11,045 bases of DNA from an uncultured Candidatus Saccharibacteria bacterium (lineage in GTDB: Bacteria > Patescibacteriota > Saccharimonadia > Saccharimonadales > Saccharimonadaceae). The translations under genes were made by a program, and so were the position numbers. The notes under the pieces are model-generated. The model worked only from the letters and a program-made list of their open reading frames with translations, was not told where the DNA came from and searched no databases. Below, one piece after another: positions 1 to 6,189 of this stretch (positions are counted from its first letter, which is position 1; each line of letters begins with the position of its first letter). The stretch lies in assembly GCA_947364965.1 (NCBI GenBank), contig CANAUU010000026.1, positions 1-11,045 of the forward strand, written 5' to 3'.

Positions 1-944
1 AAGAAATCTTCCGTCAGCATAAAATTAATCTTCCACCCGCGGTCGAATTTGCTCAGGTTCAAACCGATGGACACGATTTTCACTACCGCAACAAAATGGA
101 ATATGCGCTTTATTTCGATCACGCTGGTCAGAAAATCCACCTGGCTTTCCGCGCTCGCGGCAGCCACCAGAAGATTGTCGCCAAATCCTCTAGCCTAGAA
201 CGCCCGGAGATATTTCAAAGGGCCCAGCAAATTGTCGATACCTTGAACGCTCAACATGAGGAGGCACGCAAATATCAATCGCTGCTTCTCCGCGCCAATC
301 AAAACGGCGAAGTCAGCGGCGGTTTGATCGAAAATCATCAGCCTCGCCCGAAGTTTAAACTGCTCGAGGATAACATCTTGGGGCAGACGTATTCCTATTC
401 GCCGAATGGCTTTTTCCAGATCAACTTGCCAGTCTACGAACTGGCGCTCCAAGAAATTAAGCAGCATATCGCGACCGAAAAAGTTCTCGACCTCTATGCT
501 GGTGTTGGCACGATTGGGCTGTCAGTGGCTCGCGACTGCAAGTTGACGCTCGTCGAATACGACAAACCAGCCTTTCTTGAAATGGAGAGAAATTGCCAAG
601 GAACGGGTACTCATCCTGTTCTTGCTAAATCCGAAGAAGCACTCAAATATATCGCTCCTGACCAAACCGTCATCGTCGACCCGCCGCGCGCCGGATGTCA
701 GCCGGAATTGCTCGAAAAGCTCCTCGCCGTGCGACCAGAAGCCGTCATCTATCTATCTTGCAACCCTGCCACCCAGGCCCGCGACCTCAAAATCCTTGAA
801 CCGGTCTATGAAATTGCCAAAATCGTCCCGTTTAACTTCTTTCCGCGCACGCCGCACCTCGAAAATCTCGTTATCTTGAACCGTCGCGCAAATATAAACC
901 GACCGTCGGTAGGCCCAGAGTCGGGAGAGAAAAATGCCGCTTAA
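1..944 (+). CDS. Class I SAM-dependent RNA m5U methyltransferase, TrmA/RlmD family (5' truncated)
   Basis: This is the C-terminal part of an RNA uridine-5 methyltransferase. The reading frame is open from codon 3-5 and runs off the left edge, so the true start lies outside the window and the first ATG in view (96) is internal. Seen in order: YRNKMEY, typical of the TrmA/RlmD/RlmCD family; the SAM-binding motif I DLYAGVGTIGLSVA near 484-525; motif IV VDPPRAG near 676-696; SCNPATQARDL near 759-791, which carries the predicted nucleophilic cysteine; and a C-terminal TPHLEN whose glutamate matches the family general base. Family knowledge says the cysteine attacks uridine C6 and SAM methylates C5 in tRNA or 23S rRNA. 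Which RNA is modified cannot be told, because the N-terminal part (TRAM or Fe-S region in some members) is missing. The end overlaps the helicase gene by 11 nt, implying co-transcription and translational coupling. Confidence 0.9.
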   Translation, partial: EIFRQHKINLPPAVEFAQVQTDGHDFHYRNKMEYALYFDHAGQKIHLAFRARGSHQKIVAKSSSLERPEIFQRAQQIVDTLNAQHEEARKYQSLLLRANQNGEVSGGLIENHQPRPKFKLLEDNILGQTYSYSPNGFFQINLPVYELALQEIKQHIATEKVLDLYAGVGTIGLSVARDCKLTLVEYDKPAFLEMERNCQGTGTHPVLAKSEEALKYIAPDQTVIVDPPRAGCQPELLEKLLAVRPEAVIYLSCNPATQARDLKILEPVYEIAKIVPFNFFPRTPHLENLVILNRRANINRPSVGPESGEKNAA

Positions 945-3900
945 TCAAGAACAAAAAGCCGCTGTCGAATATATTGAAGGTCCACTCCTGGTATTGGCTG
1001 GACCGGGCACCGGTAAAACTCAGCTGCTCTCGGCGAAGGTCGCCTACATTCTCGAGCATACTGACGCCAACCCGGAGAATATCCTTTGTTTAACCTTCAC
1101 CGATGCTGGTGCCGAAAATATGCGTGATCGCCTCCAAACCATGATTGGCAAAGCTGCGCTCGATGTTAATATTTATACCTATCACGCCTTCGGGTCGAAT
1201 GTGCTCGAACGCTATAAAAACTACGCCGAAACTCTCGACCGCAAGCTCGACGCCCCAATCGACCAAACCGCGCAATACAAAATTGTCGCCGATATTCAAA
1301 AATCTCTCCCCGCGACCGACATTCTCAAGAACTCCAGCGTGAAGGACATTATCGAGACAATTTCAAATGCCAAATCTGCCCGTCTAGCCGCGAGCGATCT
1401 CCAGAAAATTGCCACCCAGAATGTCGAAGATAGTCAAGCGATTAGCGCCGAAATTTCGCCCATTTTTCTAAGCGCGCCAGCACGAATGAAATTTGACCAA
1501 GCCGTGAGCGAGGTCTACGGGCCAGTGTTAGAAATTTTGGCGAAGTATACCTCGCCGGAGCCGATTACTGGCGGAATTGAACGTATTGCTAATACGATGG
1601 TTCGTGAGTTAAATCAGGTTATTGATGAGTTGCGCGCAGCCGACCCGGGCGTCACTGCGACTGGCAAACCGAAGCAGCCCAGCGTTCAACCGCTTTCAGC
1701 CTGGAAGAAAAAATACGTTGAGGCTTATGATGCTGGCGACCTTGAACACCCTCAACCCGCCTACCGCCTCTCGGATACTATTGCGAACAAAAAACTCTTC
1801 TCGCTCGCCCACATCATGGAGAAATACGACCAGTATCTTAAAGCAAACGGACTCTTCGATTTTGACGACATGATTGAATTCGCGATTCACTATCTCAAAA
1901 CCGATCGCGGCTTCCGCCTCAGCCTTTCCGAACTTTTCCAATATATCCTTCTCGATGAGTTCCAAGACACTAACCCTTCGCAATTCGAGCTAATCAAGTT
2001 GCTGATCGATTACGAAAAGCCAGTCGTTATGGCGGTCGGCGACGATGACCAGGCTATTTATGAATTCCAGGGTGCGAACGCCTCCAACCTGATGGACTTC
2101 CAGCAATATTACAATGCTAAAGTCATCACACTCGTCAACAATTATCGTAGTATCGGCGCCGTTCTCGAGTTTTCGAAGCATATTGCTGATCAGATTACTG
2201 ACAGTTTCGCGAAGAACTACGAGCAAGTTGATAAAACTCTACACTCAATGCGTGATGAATGGGACGGCGTGACGAATGCTCCTGAAATCGAGCGGCATGA
2301 GTTTGCCTGCGCTGAAGCGGAGTATTACTGGATTGCCGAAAAAATCCGTGGGCTGGTTGATGCTGGCGAAGACCCGAATGAAATTGCCATCCTCGCCCCG
2401 AAGCACAAAAATATCACCCCAATTCTCCCGTATCTGAAGGCAAAAAATCTCGACGTCACCTACGAAAAGCGCGATAACCTGCTCCAGGATGACAAAATTC
2501 GTTCCCTCATTACGATTGCGCGCTTTGTTCGGGAGCTCGCCGAGGGAAAGAAGCCCGCTCATCGCCTGCTTGAAATTCTTTCCTACGATTTCTGGGAAAT
2601 CCCCGCCGGCGTTGTTATTTCCGCCATTGAATCATCGCGCCTCACGAATAAGCCGACTTTAAGCTACCTCTCTGGCGACGAGCGGCTTGAGACTCTGGCC
2701 GAATTCTTTGCGAATCTCGCGACCGCCTCGACGACCGCCCCGCTTGAGCTCTGGCTAGATTATCTTATCGGTGCCGTCCCGCTAAAGGGTTTCGCTTCTC
2801 CTTTCTTGGCTTATTACGACAAACACGCCACCGATTTCGAGAAGCTCGAGTTCTATGAAAACCTCGCCACCTTCCGCCAAACTATTCTCAATCACGCAAA
2901 AAGCCTCGACCCGAACGCTAACCTCGATACACCGAAGCTGAAAGACTTCGTCAATACGATCGATGACTACGAAGCGGCCGAGGCTGAAATTATGCGTATT
3001 AGCACCTATCGCGACGACAGCAAGGCTATCCAGGTGATGACAGCGTTCAAGAGTAAGGGTCTAGAGTTCAAGCACGTTTTTCTCAGTTCGGTCGACGACC
3101 ATGCCTGGGGCAAAGCGAAAGGGAATAACAACCTCCTTGCATTGCCCAAAAACCTCGCACAAATCCGTCATACTGGCGTGAGCGACGATGAGAAATTACG
3201 TGTACTTTTCGTAGCGATTACTCGCGCCAAACAAAGTCTCTACCTCACTAACTCCCGCCTAAATAGCGGTGGCAAAGAAATCCATCGCCTCGCCTATCTC
3301 GAGGAAGAAAGTCGTGATAGCGTCGCCGGTACTTCGCCTTATCTCCCCACCGCCGATAAAACCATCCAGCTTCACGACGGCGAACTCAGCCCCGACCAAA
3401 AGATTGAGACCAAGCGCCTCAGCTGGATTTCCGCTTACCAGAACATCGAACCATCCAAGCTTGAGCCGCTTCTGAAAGCTCGCCTCGAGAACTACCGTCT
3501 CACCGCCTCCGATCTAACAACTTTCATCGATCTCACCTATGCCGGCCCGCAAGTAATCTATCAACGCAAGGTCCTCCGCGCCCCCGACGAACCGGCTTCT
3601 CGTGCGCTCTGTTATGGCACCCTCATCCACTCCGCTTTCGAGCAAATCACCAACCAGCATATCGACGATGAAGCTGCGCTCGAGTTCTTCCGTGCCTCCG
3701 TTCCGAAGACAGCTCTCGACGCAGACGAGCAGAAAGAACTACTCGAACAGGGCACGCATGATCTCAAAATCGCCCTTGCTGAGTTTAGCGACATCCTGCG
3801 CCATCCTCATGCTCGCGCCGAGGTTAACCTCTCCCCGGAAGGTCTGGCTTTTGATGGGGTGCCATTAACTGGCAAAATTGACCACGTCCATCTCGACGAA

Positions 3901-4302
3901 GATGCTAAAACCATCGAAGTTTATGACTTCAAAACCGGCACTTTCCACGACGGCAAATGGGACAGCCGCCCATCGCTTTATAAATATCGTCTCCAGCTCG
4001 GATTCTATAAGCTCCTCTTGAACCTCTCCCTGACCTATAGCAAATACAAGATCACTCGCGGGCATATTCTTTTCGTCACCCCTGACGCCGACGCAAAAGT
4101 CCATGATAAGGTTTACGAATATAATGACGTTGACGAAGCGGAACTGAAGAACCTCGCCAAAGCAATTTATCATCAGATTAAATCGCTCGACTTTGTCAAG
4201 AACCCAGACCTTTTCCTGCCGGCCGACAAAGACAATACTATGAAGCAAATCCGCACCTTCGTCGATCTATTAACCTCTGCGACCGAGGAGAGCAGCGACT
4301 AG
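934..4302 (+). CDS. UvrD/PcrA-type superfamily 1 helicase fused to a RecB-like PD-(D/E)XK nuclease (AdnA/AdnB- or AddA-like)
   Basis: This 1122-residue protein has all the SF1A helicase motifs: Walker A GPGTGKT at residues 23-29, motif Ia LCLTFTDAGAENM at 51-63, Walker B DEFQD at 341-345, motif III GDDDQAIYEFQG at 369-380, motif IV NNYRS at 402-406, motif V VMTAFKSKGLEF at 701-712, and motif VI with AITRAK at 761-766. The last 240 residues form a PD-(D/E)XK nuclease with a complete apparent catalytic set: H899 in the GTLIHSAFE helix, D983 in GKIDH, and D998/K1000 in YDFKTG. I see no cysteine cluster for a Fe-S site. By family, this is a DNA translocase that resects double-strand ends, as in RecBCD, AddAB and AdnAB. 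Domain order and length resemble one subunit of mycobacterial AdnAB, but no partner subunit is nearby. The ATG at 934 follows GGGAG at 923-927 and overlaps the preceding gene. No clear terminator follows the TAG stop. Confidence 0.92.
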   Translation: MPLNQEQKAAVEYIEGPLLVLAGPGTGKTQLLSAKVAYILEHTDANPENILCLTFTDAGAENMRDRLQTMIGKAALDVNIYTYHAFGSNVLERYKNYAETLDRKLDAPIDQTAQYKIVADIQKSLPATDILKNSSVKDIIETISNAKSARLAASDLQKIATQNVEDSQAISAEISPIFLSAPARMKFDQAVSEVYGPVLEILAKYTSPEPITGGIERIANTMVRELNQVIDELRAADPGVTATGKPKQPSVQPLSAWKKKYVEAYDAGDLEHPQPAYRLSDTIANKKLFSLAHIMEKYDQYLKANGLFDFDDMIEFAIHYLKTDRGFRLSLSELFQYILLDEFQDTNPSQFELIKLLIDYEKPVVMAVGDDDQAIYEFQGANASNLMDFQQYYNAKVITLVNNYRSIGAVLEFSKHIADQITDSFAKNYEQVDKTLHSMRDEWDGVTNAPEIERHEFACAEAEYYWIAEKIRGLVDAGEDPNEIAILAPKHKNITPILPYLKAKNLDVTYEKRDNLLQDDKIRSLITIARFVRELAEGKKPAHRLLEILSYDFWEIPAGVVISAIESSRLTNKPTLSYLSGDERLETLAEFFANLATASTTAPLELWLDYLIGAVPLKGFASPFLAYYDKHATDFEKLEFYENLATFRQTILNHAKSLDPNANLDTPKLKDFVNTIDDYEAAEAEIMRISTYRDDSKAIQVMTAFKSKGLEFKHVFLSSVDDHAWGKAKGNNNLLALPKNLAQIRHTGVSDDEKLRVLFVAITRAKQSLYLTNSRLNSGGKEIHRLAYLEEESRDSVAGTSPYLPTADKTIQLHDGELSPDQKIETKRLSWISAYQNIEPSKLEPLLKARLENYRLTASDLTTFIDLTYAGPQVIYQRKVLRAPDEPASRALCYGTLIHSAFEQITNQHIDDEAALEFFRASVPKTALDADEQKELLEQGTHDLKIALAEFSDILRHPHARAEVNLSPEGLAFDGVPLTGKIDHVHLDEDAKTIEVYDFKTGTFHDGKWDSRPSLYKYRLQLGFYKLLLNLSLTYSKYKITRGHILFVTPDADAKVHDKVYEYNDVDEAELKNLAKAIYHQIKSLDFVKNPDLFLPADKDNTMKQIRTFVDLLTSATEESSD

Positions 4303-4378
4303 CCTTAAAATCTGCTGTAGTAGTTTTGGATGGTGCCAGTGTTTTTTGCGCACTAGTGGCCAAGGTTGAGTTTCTAAC

Positions 4379-4407
4379 TTGACATATCTCACCACCCGTG
4401 ATACAAT
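4379..4407 (+). promoter_or_regulatory. Sigma70-type promoter for the orphan 72-codon gene
   Basis: TTGACA (4379-4384), a 17-nt spacer and TACAAT (4402-4407) are a near-perfect housekeeping promoter. The predicted start is around 4413-4415, exactly at the left foot of the folded leader described next. Confidence 0.8.
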
Positions 4408-4410
4408 TAT

Positions 4411-4528
4411 AGCAAGCTAGCCAGTTTTTGGTGTTTCGGTAAGGCGGAAAAGTGATAATTTTCGTGCTAAAAACTCGAGAAACGCGCCAATTTCCCGAAA
4501 ACCACCAGCTGGTTTGCTTCGCAAGACC
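4411..4528 (+). promoter_or_regulatory. Long structured 5' leader RNA upstream of the 72-codon gene
   Basis: The region from the predicted transcription start folds into one long interrupted hairpin. Helices from outside to inside are AGCAA 4411-4415 with TTGCT 4514-4518, CCAG 4421-4424 with CTGG 4509-4512, TGGTG 4429-4433 with CACCA 4503-4507, TTTCGG 4434-4439 with CCGAAA 4495-4500, and GGCG 4443-4446 with CGCC 4485-4488. An inner GAAAA/TTTTC hairpin lies at 4447-4463. The outer strand TTGC (4514-4517) can pair instead with GCAA at 4521-4524, forming a small hairpin GGTTTGC-TTC-GCAAGACC, so two states are possible. I recognise no known riboswitch class. It could be a cis-regulatory leader or the body of a small RNA. 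Confidence 0.55.
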
Positions 4529-4572
4529 CAAAAATCGCAACCTATTCCATTTCAGAAAAGAGGTGAATATGA

Positions 4573-4791
4573 ATGGGTCTTTTTACTCAACACAATGACG
4601 ACCTGATTCCTGCCGGAACGCAGCGTTCCGACCAGTATGGTCGTACGGTCGTCGGAGGCCCTCTCGAGGCCTTCCTGTCTGGCGCCAGCAGCACTCCCGG
4701 AACCTATATCGACCGGGAGACTGGCAAGTCTTTCACGTCTGAGCGCGCTATGCGCGAGTATCAGTGGAAGCACGCCCGCGGGCTGGCGTAA
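4573..4791 (+). CDS. Orphan small protein, 72 residues, unknown function
   Basis: I do not recognise this protein family. Several points argue that the gene is real. GAGGTG at 4560-4565 lies 7 nt before the ATG. A near-consensus promoter lies about 160 nt upstream and an intrinsic terminator downstream. Codon choice resembles the neighbours. The product is soluble, with no signal peptide, membrane segment or cysteine. It starts MGLFTQHNDDLIPAG, has a glycine/serine-rich middle (GGPLEAFLSGASS), and ends in a basic, probably helical segment (YIDRETGKSFTSERAMREYQ, then WKHARGLA). The basic end could suit nucleic acid or ribosome contact, but that is only inference. A competing ATG at 4569 in another frame gives nine codons. 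The gene sits between structured RNA on both sides, so it may be a small ORF carried on a functional RNA. Confidence 0.65.
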   Translation: MGLFTQHNDDLIPAGTQRSDQYGRTVVGGPLEAFLSGASSTPGTYIDRETGKSFTSERAMREYQWKHARGLA

Positions 4792-5013
4792 GCCTCGGCA
4801 CCATCCAGCGCCACCGTTCTTCAGCGAGCTGAAAGGCTAGCCCAGTCCGTCGAGGTTCGATGGCAGCGGCGCGGCGGCGTCAAGCAACCCAGGCGCCATA
4901 CCTGTGGTGCCATATGCGGCCCAAGTTCCAGGCGTACTCTGCGCCAGCACATTTTAAAAGGGCGAAAGTCCAGTACCTCCTAATCCCGAGCGTAATCACG
5001 CGCTCAACGCCCA
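4791..5013 (+). other. Structured 3' untranslated region with interlocking helices
   Basis: This stretch between the orphan gene and its terminator has no supported ORF but many complementary segments. AGCCT 4791-4795 pairs with AGGCT 4834-4838 around the hairpin TTCAG-CGAG-CTGAA (4820-4833). CCTCG 4793-4797 can pair with CGAGG 4851-4855 while CCATC 4801-4805 pairs with GATGG 4859-4863, an order that makes a pseudoknot. GGCGCC 4892-4897 pairs with GGTGCC 4906-4911 across an 8-nt loop. GGCG/CGCC (4931-4945) and GAGCG/CGCTC (4988-5005) form two further hairpins. No match to tmRNA, RNase P RNA or SRP RNA signatures is visible. It may be a stable 3' UTR or a processed small RNA. Confidence 0.4.
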
Positions 5014-5042
5014 GGGCGGTCCCAGCGACCGCCCGCTTTTTT
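5014..5042 (+). terminator. Strong intrinsic terminator
   Basis: GGGCGGTC (5014-5021), a 5-nt loop and GACCGCCC (5027-5034) form a perfect 8-bp stem. GC and six T (5037-5042) follow directly. This ends the transcript begun at about 4414, giving an RNA of about 630 nt. Confidence 0.92.
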
Positions 5043-5058
5043 GCTAAATTTACTAGGT

Positions 5059-5070
5059 TCTTGATCAAGA
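5059..5070. other. 12-bp perfect palindrome, possible operator
   Basis: TCTTGATCAAGA is a perfect inverted repeat in the gap between the terminator and the next promoter. It lies inside a wider weak repeat, GCTAAA 5043-5048 with TTTAGC 5082-5087. A dimeric regulator site is conceivable, but nothing identifies the protein, and a chance palindrome of this size is possible. Confidence 0.25.
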
Positions 5071-5144
5071 GCTTTTGTAATTTTAGCTATGATTGCTAGA
5101 CTATGCCTCCGGTTTCAGCGATTTCCCTCACAGTATAGAAATCG

Positions 5145-5153
5145 TGTTATAAT
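5145..5153 (+). promoter_or_regulatory. Extended -10 promoter for the pseudoknot RNA
   Basis: TGTTATAAT contains a perfect TATAAT (5148-5153) preceded by the extended -10 TG. No good -35 box is visible at 5124-5131, as is usual for extended -10 promoters. The predicted start is near 5160. Confidence 0.6.
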
Positions 5154-5159
5154 AAAAAT

Positions 5160-5303
5160 GTTATCATAATTTATTCATTGAAAGACCGGGTTTACCCCAG
5201 AAGATCGTGGTTTAGAATATGAACGGCGCCGCAAGGAACAGTCGTTCTAGAACCATGACGGTCTCTGGATAAATTGTGATAACACCCTTGCGGTGCCATT
5301 TTT
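5160..5303 (+). ncRNA. Candidate structured RNA with a 12-bp pseudoknot or attenuator
   Basis: Two large helices interlock. AGACCG (5183-5188) pairs with CGGTCT (5259-5264). Stacked directly inside it, 5205-5217 pairs with 5245-5258 over 13 bp, with one bulged G (5250) and one G-U pair. The 27-nt loop of that hairpin contains GGCGCCGCAAGG (5225-5236), which is complementary over 12 bp (one G-U) to CCTTGCGGTGCC (5286-5297). A GGG-TTTA-CCC mini-hairpin lies at 5188-5197. The second helix is followed by ATTTTT (5298-5303), so it can also act as an intrinsic terminator, with the first hairpin as its partner or competitor. No known RNA class is recognised. The transcript could continue to T6 at 5401-5406 or to the terminator at 5501-5528. 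No convincing protein is encoded. Confidence 0.55.
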
Positions 5304-5500
5304 GTATTCAGCCCAGAATTCCAAACTTCGGCGCGCCTGGGTATCCAGTAGCCTCCGCAGCCGCCAGGCAGCTTCACACTATCGGTATAGCACCTACGCC
5401 TTTTTTACAATTTGATGCCGAAATGTACAAGCGGCTGTTTGACGGTGCGGCGGTTGGAGCTGAAATTTATTAAACAACACTAAATTGCCTAAACTATCCA
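5304..5500 (+). other. Unassigned stretch with further GC-rich pairing
   Basis: No conserved gene is seen. GCCTGG 5335-5340 can pair with CCAGGC 5364-5369, or locally CTGG-GTAT-CCAG forms at 5337-5348. GGCG 5330-5333 can pair with CGCC 5397-5400, which is followed by six T (5401-5406), so a weak terminator may end here. A frame opening with GTG at 5276 runs to TAA at 5473 (65 codons) without a ribosome-binding site. I do not call it a gene, although its end (QFDAEMYKRLFDG) does not look obviously random. Confidence 0.3.
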
Positions 5501-5528
5501 AAAATCCCAGCCTCACGACTGGGATTTT
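5501..5528. terminator. Bidirectional intrinsic terminator, chiefly for rpmE
   Basis: AAAATCCCAG (5501-5510), an 8-nt loop and CTGGGATTTT (5519-5528) form a perfect 10-bp hairpin. On the minus strand it begins 18 nt after the rpmE stop and ends in five T. On the plus strand it has four T and would stop read-through from the structured RNA region. Confidence 0.88.
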
Positions 5529-5546
5529 CGAAACCTGAAAACTAGA

Positions 5547-5885
5547 CTAAGCCTTTGCTTCGGCTTTTTCAGCCTTTTTGGCAGCTTCTTTTTCAGCTTT
5601 CTTGGTCTTGTTGCCTAGGGAAGCACGCAACTTCGCCGCACGCTCGGCGCGAGCCTTGAAGCGATCGACACGACCCTCGGTATCGATAATCTTCTCTTCA
5701 CCAGTGAAGAACGGATGTGAAGCAGAAGAAATCTGCACCTTCACCAAAGGATACTCATTTCCATCTTCCCACTTAATCGTTTCTTCGCTTTTAGCCATCG
5801 AGCGCGTCAAGAACGAATAATTTGCCGCCTCATCCATAAAGACAACATAGCGATATTCTTGCGGTTGTGAAACTTTTTTACTCAT
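5547..5885 (-). CDS. rpmE2: 50S ribosomal protein L31, type B
   Basis: This is a large-subunit ribosomal protein of 112 residues from the chosen start. The core [10 protein letters not shown]...[12 protein letters not shown] matches L31. It has no CxxC zinc ligands, so it is the zinc-independent type B (RpmE2/YtjA-like) form. The N-terminal [19 protein letters not shown] segment is also typical of type B. A lysine/alanine-rich tail of about 25 residues ([15 protein letters not shown]...) extends past the usual end and probably contacts RNA. The frame is open further upstream to an ATG at 5930, but I chose the ATG at 5885. The extra residues do not resemble L31, GGGGGAAG lies just before 5885, and the promoter -10 box lies inside the longer version. 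The gene is monocistronic, divergent from the rpsB operon, and ends at a strong terminator. Confidence 0.93.
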   Translation of the reverse strand: MSKKVSQPQEYRYVVFMDEAANYSFLTRSMAKSEETIKWEDGNEYPLVKVQISSASHPFFTGEEKIIDTEGRVDRFKARAERAAKLRASLGNKTKKAEKEAAKKAEKAEAKA

Positions 5886-5895
5886 AACTTCCCCC

Positions 5896-5924
5896 AGTTT
5901 ATCACACTTTGCGTCACCTGTAAA
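5896..5924 (-). promoter_or_regulatory. rpmE promoter
   Basis: On the minus strand TTTACA (5919-5924) and TAAACT (5896-5901) are separated by 17 nt, with an extended TGA before the -10. Only 10 nt separate the -10 from the ATG, so the mRNA leader would be about 0-5 nt and the GGGGGAAG would be mostly untranscribed. Confidence 0.65.
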
Positions 5925-6007
5925 GCCCAACTTTTCGCCATACCCTGTAAAACCAAAACTTCAACCCTCACTCAAAACGCCAACCTTTCAAAATTCACAG
6001 AAACCAT

Positions 6008-6036
6008 TTGACATCGTTAGCAAAATCCGCTATAAT
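6008..6036 (+). promoter_or_regulatory. Perfect-consensus sigma70 promoter of the rpsB operon
   Basis: TTGACA (6008-6013), a 17-nt spacer and TATAAT (6031-6036) match the consensus exactly, as expected for a highly expressed translation operon. The predicted start is near 6043. Confidence 0.93.
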
Positions 6037-6042
6037 GAAAGG

Positions 6043-6189
6043 GTAAACTAATCAACGAAACAGCTTCGGGAGGTTTCCTGATTTCGAAGGTACAGTTTCA
6101 TCATTATGACTATGATAAAACGCCAGAGGATGACGAAACTTCGCACGAGAAATCCCGCCCGTTGCAAAGAGAAAGGATAACCACAAGTT
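6043..6189 (+). promoter_or_regulatory. rpsB mRNA leader with nested hairpin, candidate S2 autoregulation site
   Basis: The untranslated leader is about 147 nt. GAAAC 6057-6061 pairs with GTTTC 6095-6099. Inside it CTTCG 6064-6068 pairs with CGAAG 6085-6089, and GGA 6069-6071 pairs with TCC 6076-6078. S2 is known to repress rpsB-tsf through the leader in other bacteria. Whether this fold does so here is inference. Confidence 0.45.

Noticed and set aside
4335..4360. Terminator after the helicase gene (GCCAGTG...CAC.TAG.TGGC)
   Set aside because: The T-run is in the loop, not after the stem, so it does not fit an intrinsic terminator.
4961..4972. RNase P RNA, prompted by GGGCGAAAGTCC
   Set aside because: The block lies only about 45 nt before a terminator, whereas it should be near the 5' end of a 350-400 nt RNA. 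The partner ACAGA block is missing.
4791..5042. tmRNA, prompted by GGTTCGAT at 4854-4861 and pseudoknot-like pairing
   Set aside because: The bases flanking the TTCGA loop do not form a T stem, there is no matching acceptor stem or CCA end, and no tag-like reading frame.
4860..5099. 79-codon plus-strand ORF
   Set aside because: It runs straight through the strong terminator at 5014-5042 and has no ribosome-binding site.
5219..5272. 17-codon ORF inside the pseudoknot region
   Set aside because: No ribosome-binding site, and the bases are fully explained by RNA pairing.
5160..5303. SRP RNA or 6S RNA
   Set aside because: The SRP apical signature (GGAAGCAGCC-like) is absent, and the fold is interlocked instead of one long rod or a rod with a central bubble.
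5276..5473. 65-codon ORF starting with GTG
   Set aside because: It has no ribosome-binding site, an in-frame TAA lies directly upstream, and its first part coincides with the 12-bp RNA helix. It was kept only as a remark in the stretch 5304-5500.
4303..5546. CRISPR array or insertion sequence in the gene-poor interval
   Set aside because: No regularly spaced repeats, no transposase fragment and no terminal inverted repeats are visible.
5886..5930. Longer N-terminus for L31 (127 residues)
   Set aside because: The extra residues do not resemble L31 and would be encoded by the promoter -10 region.
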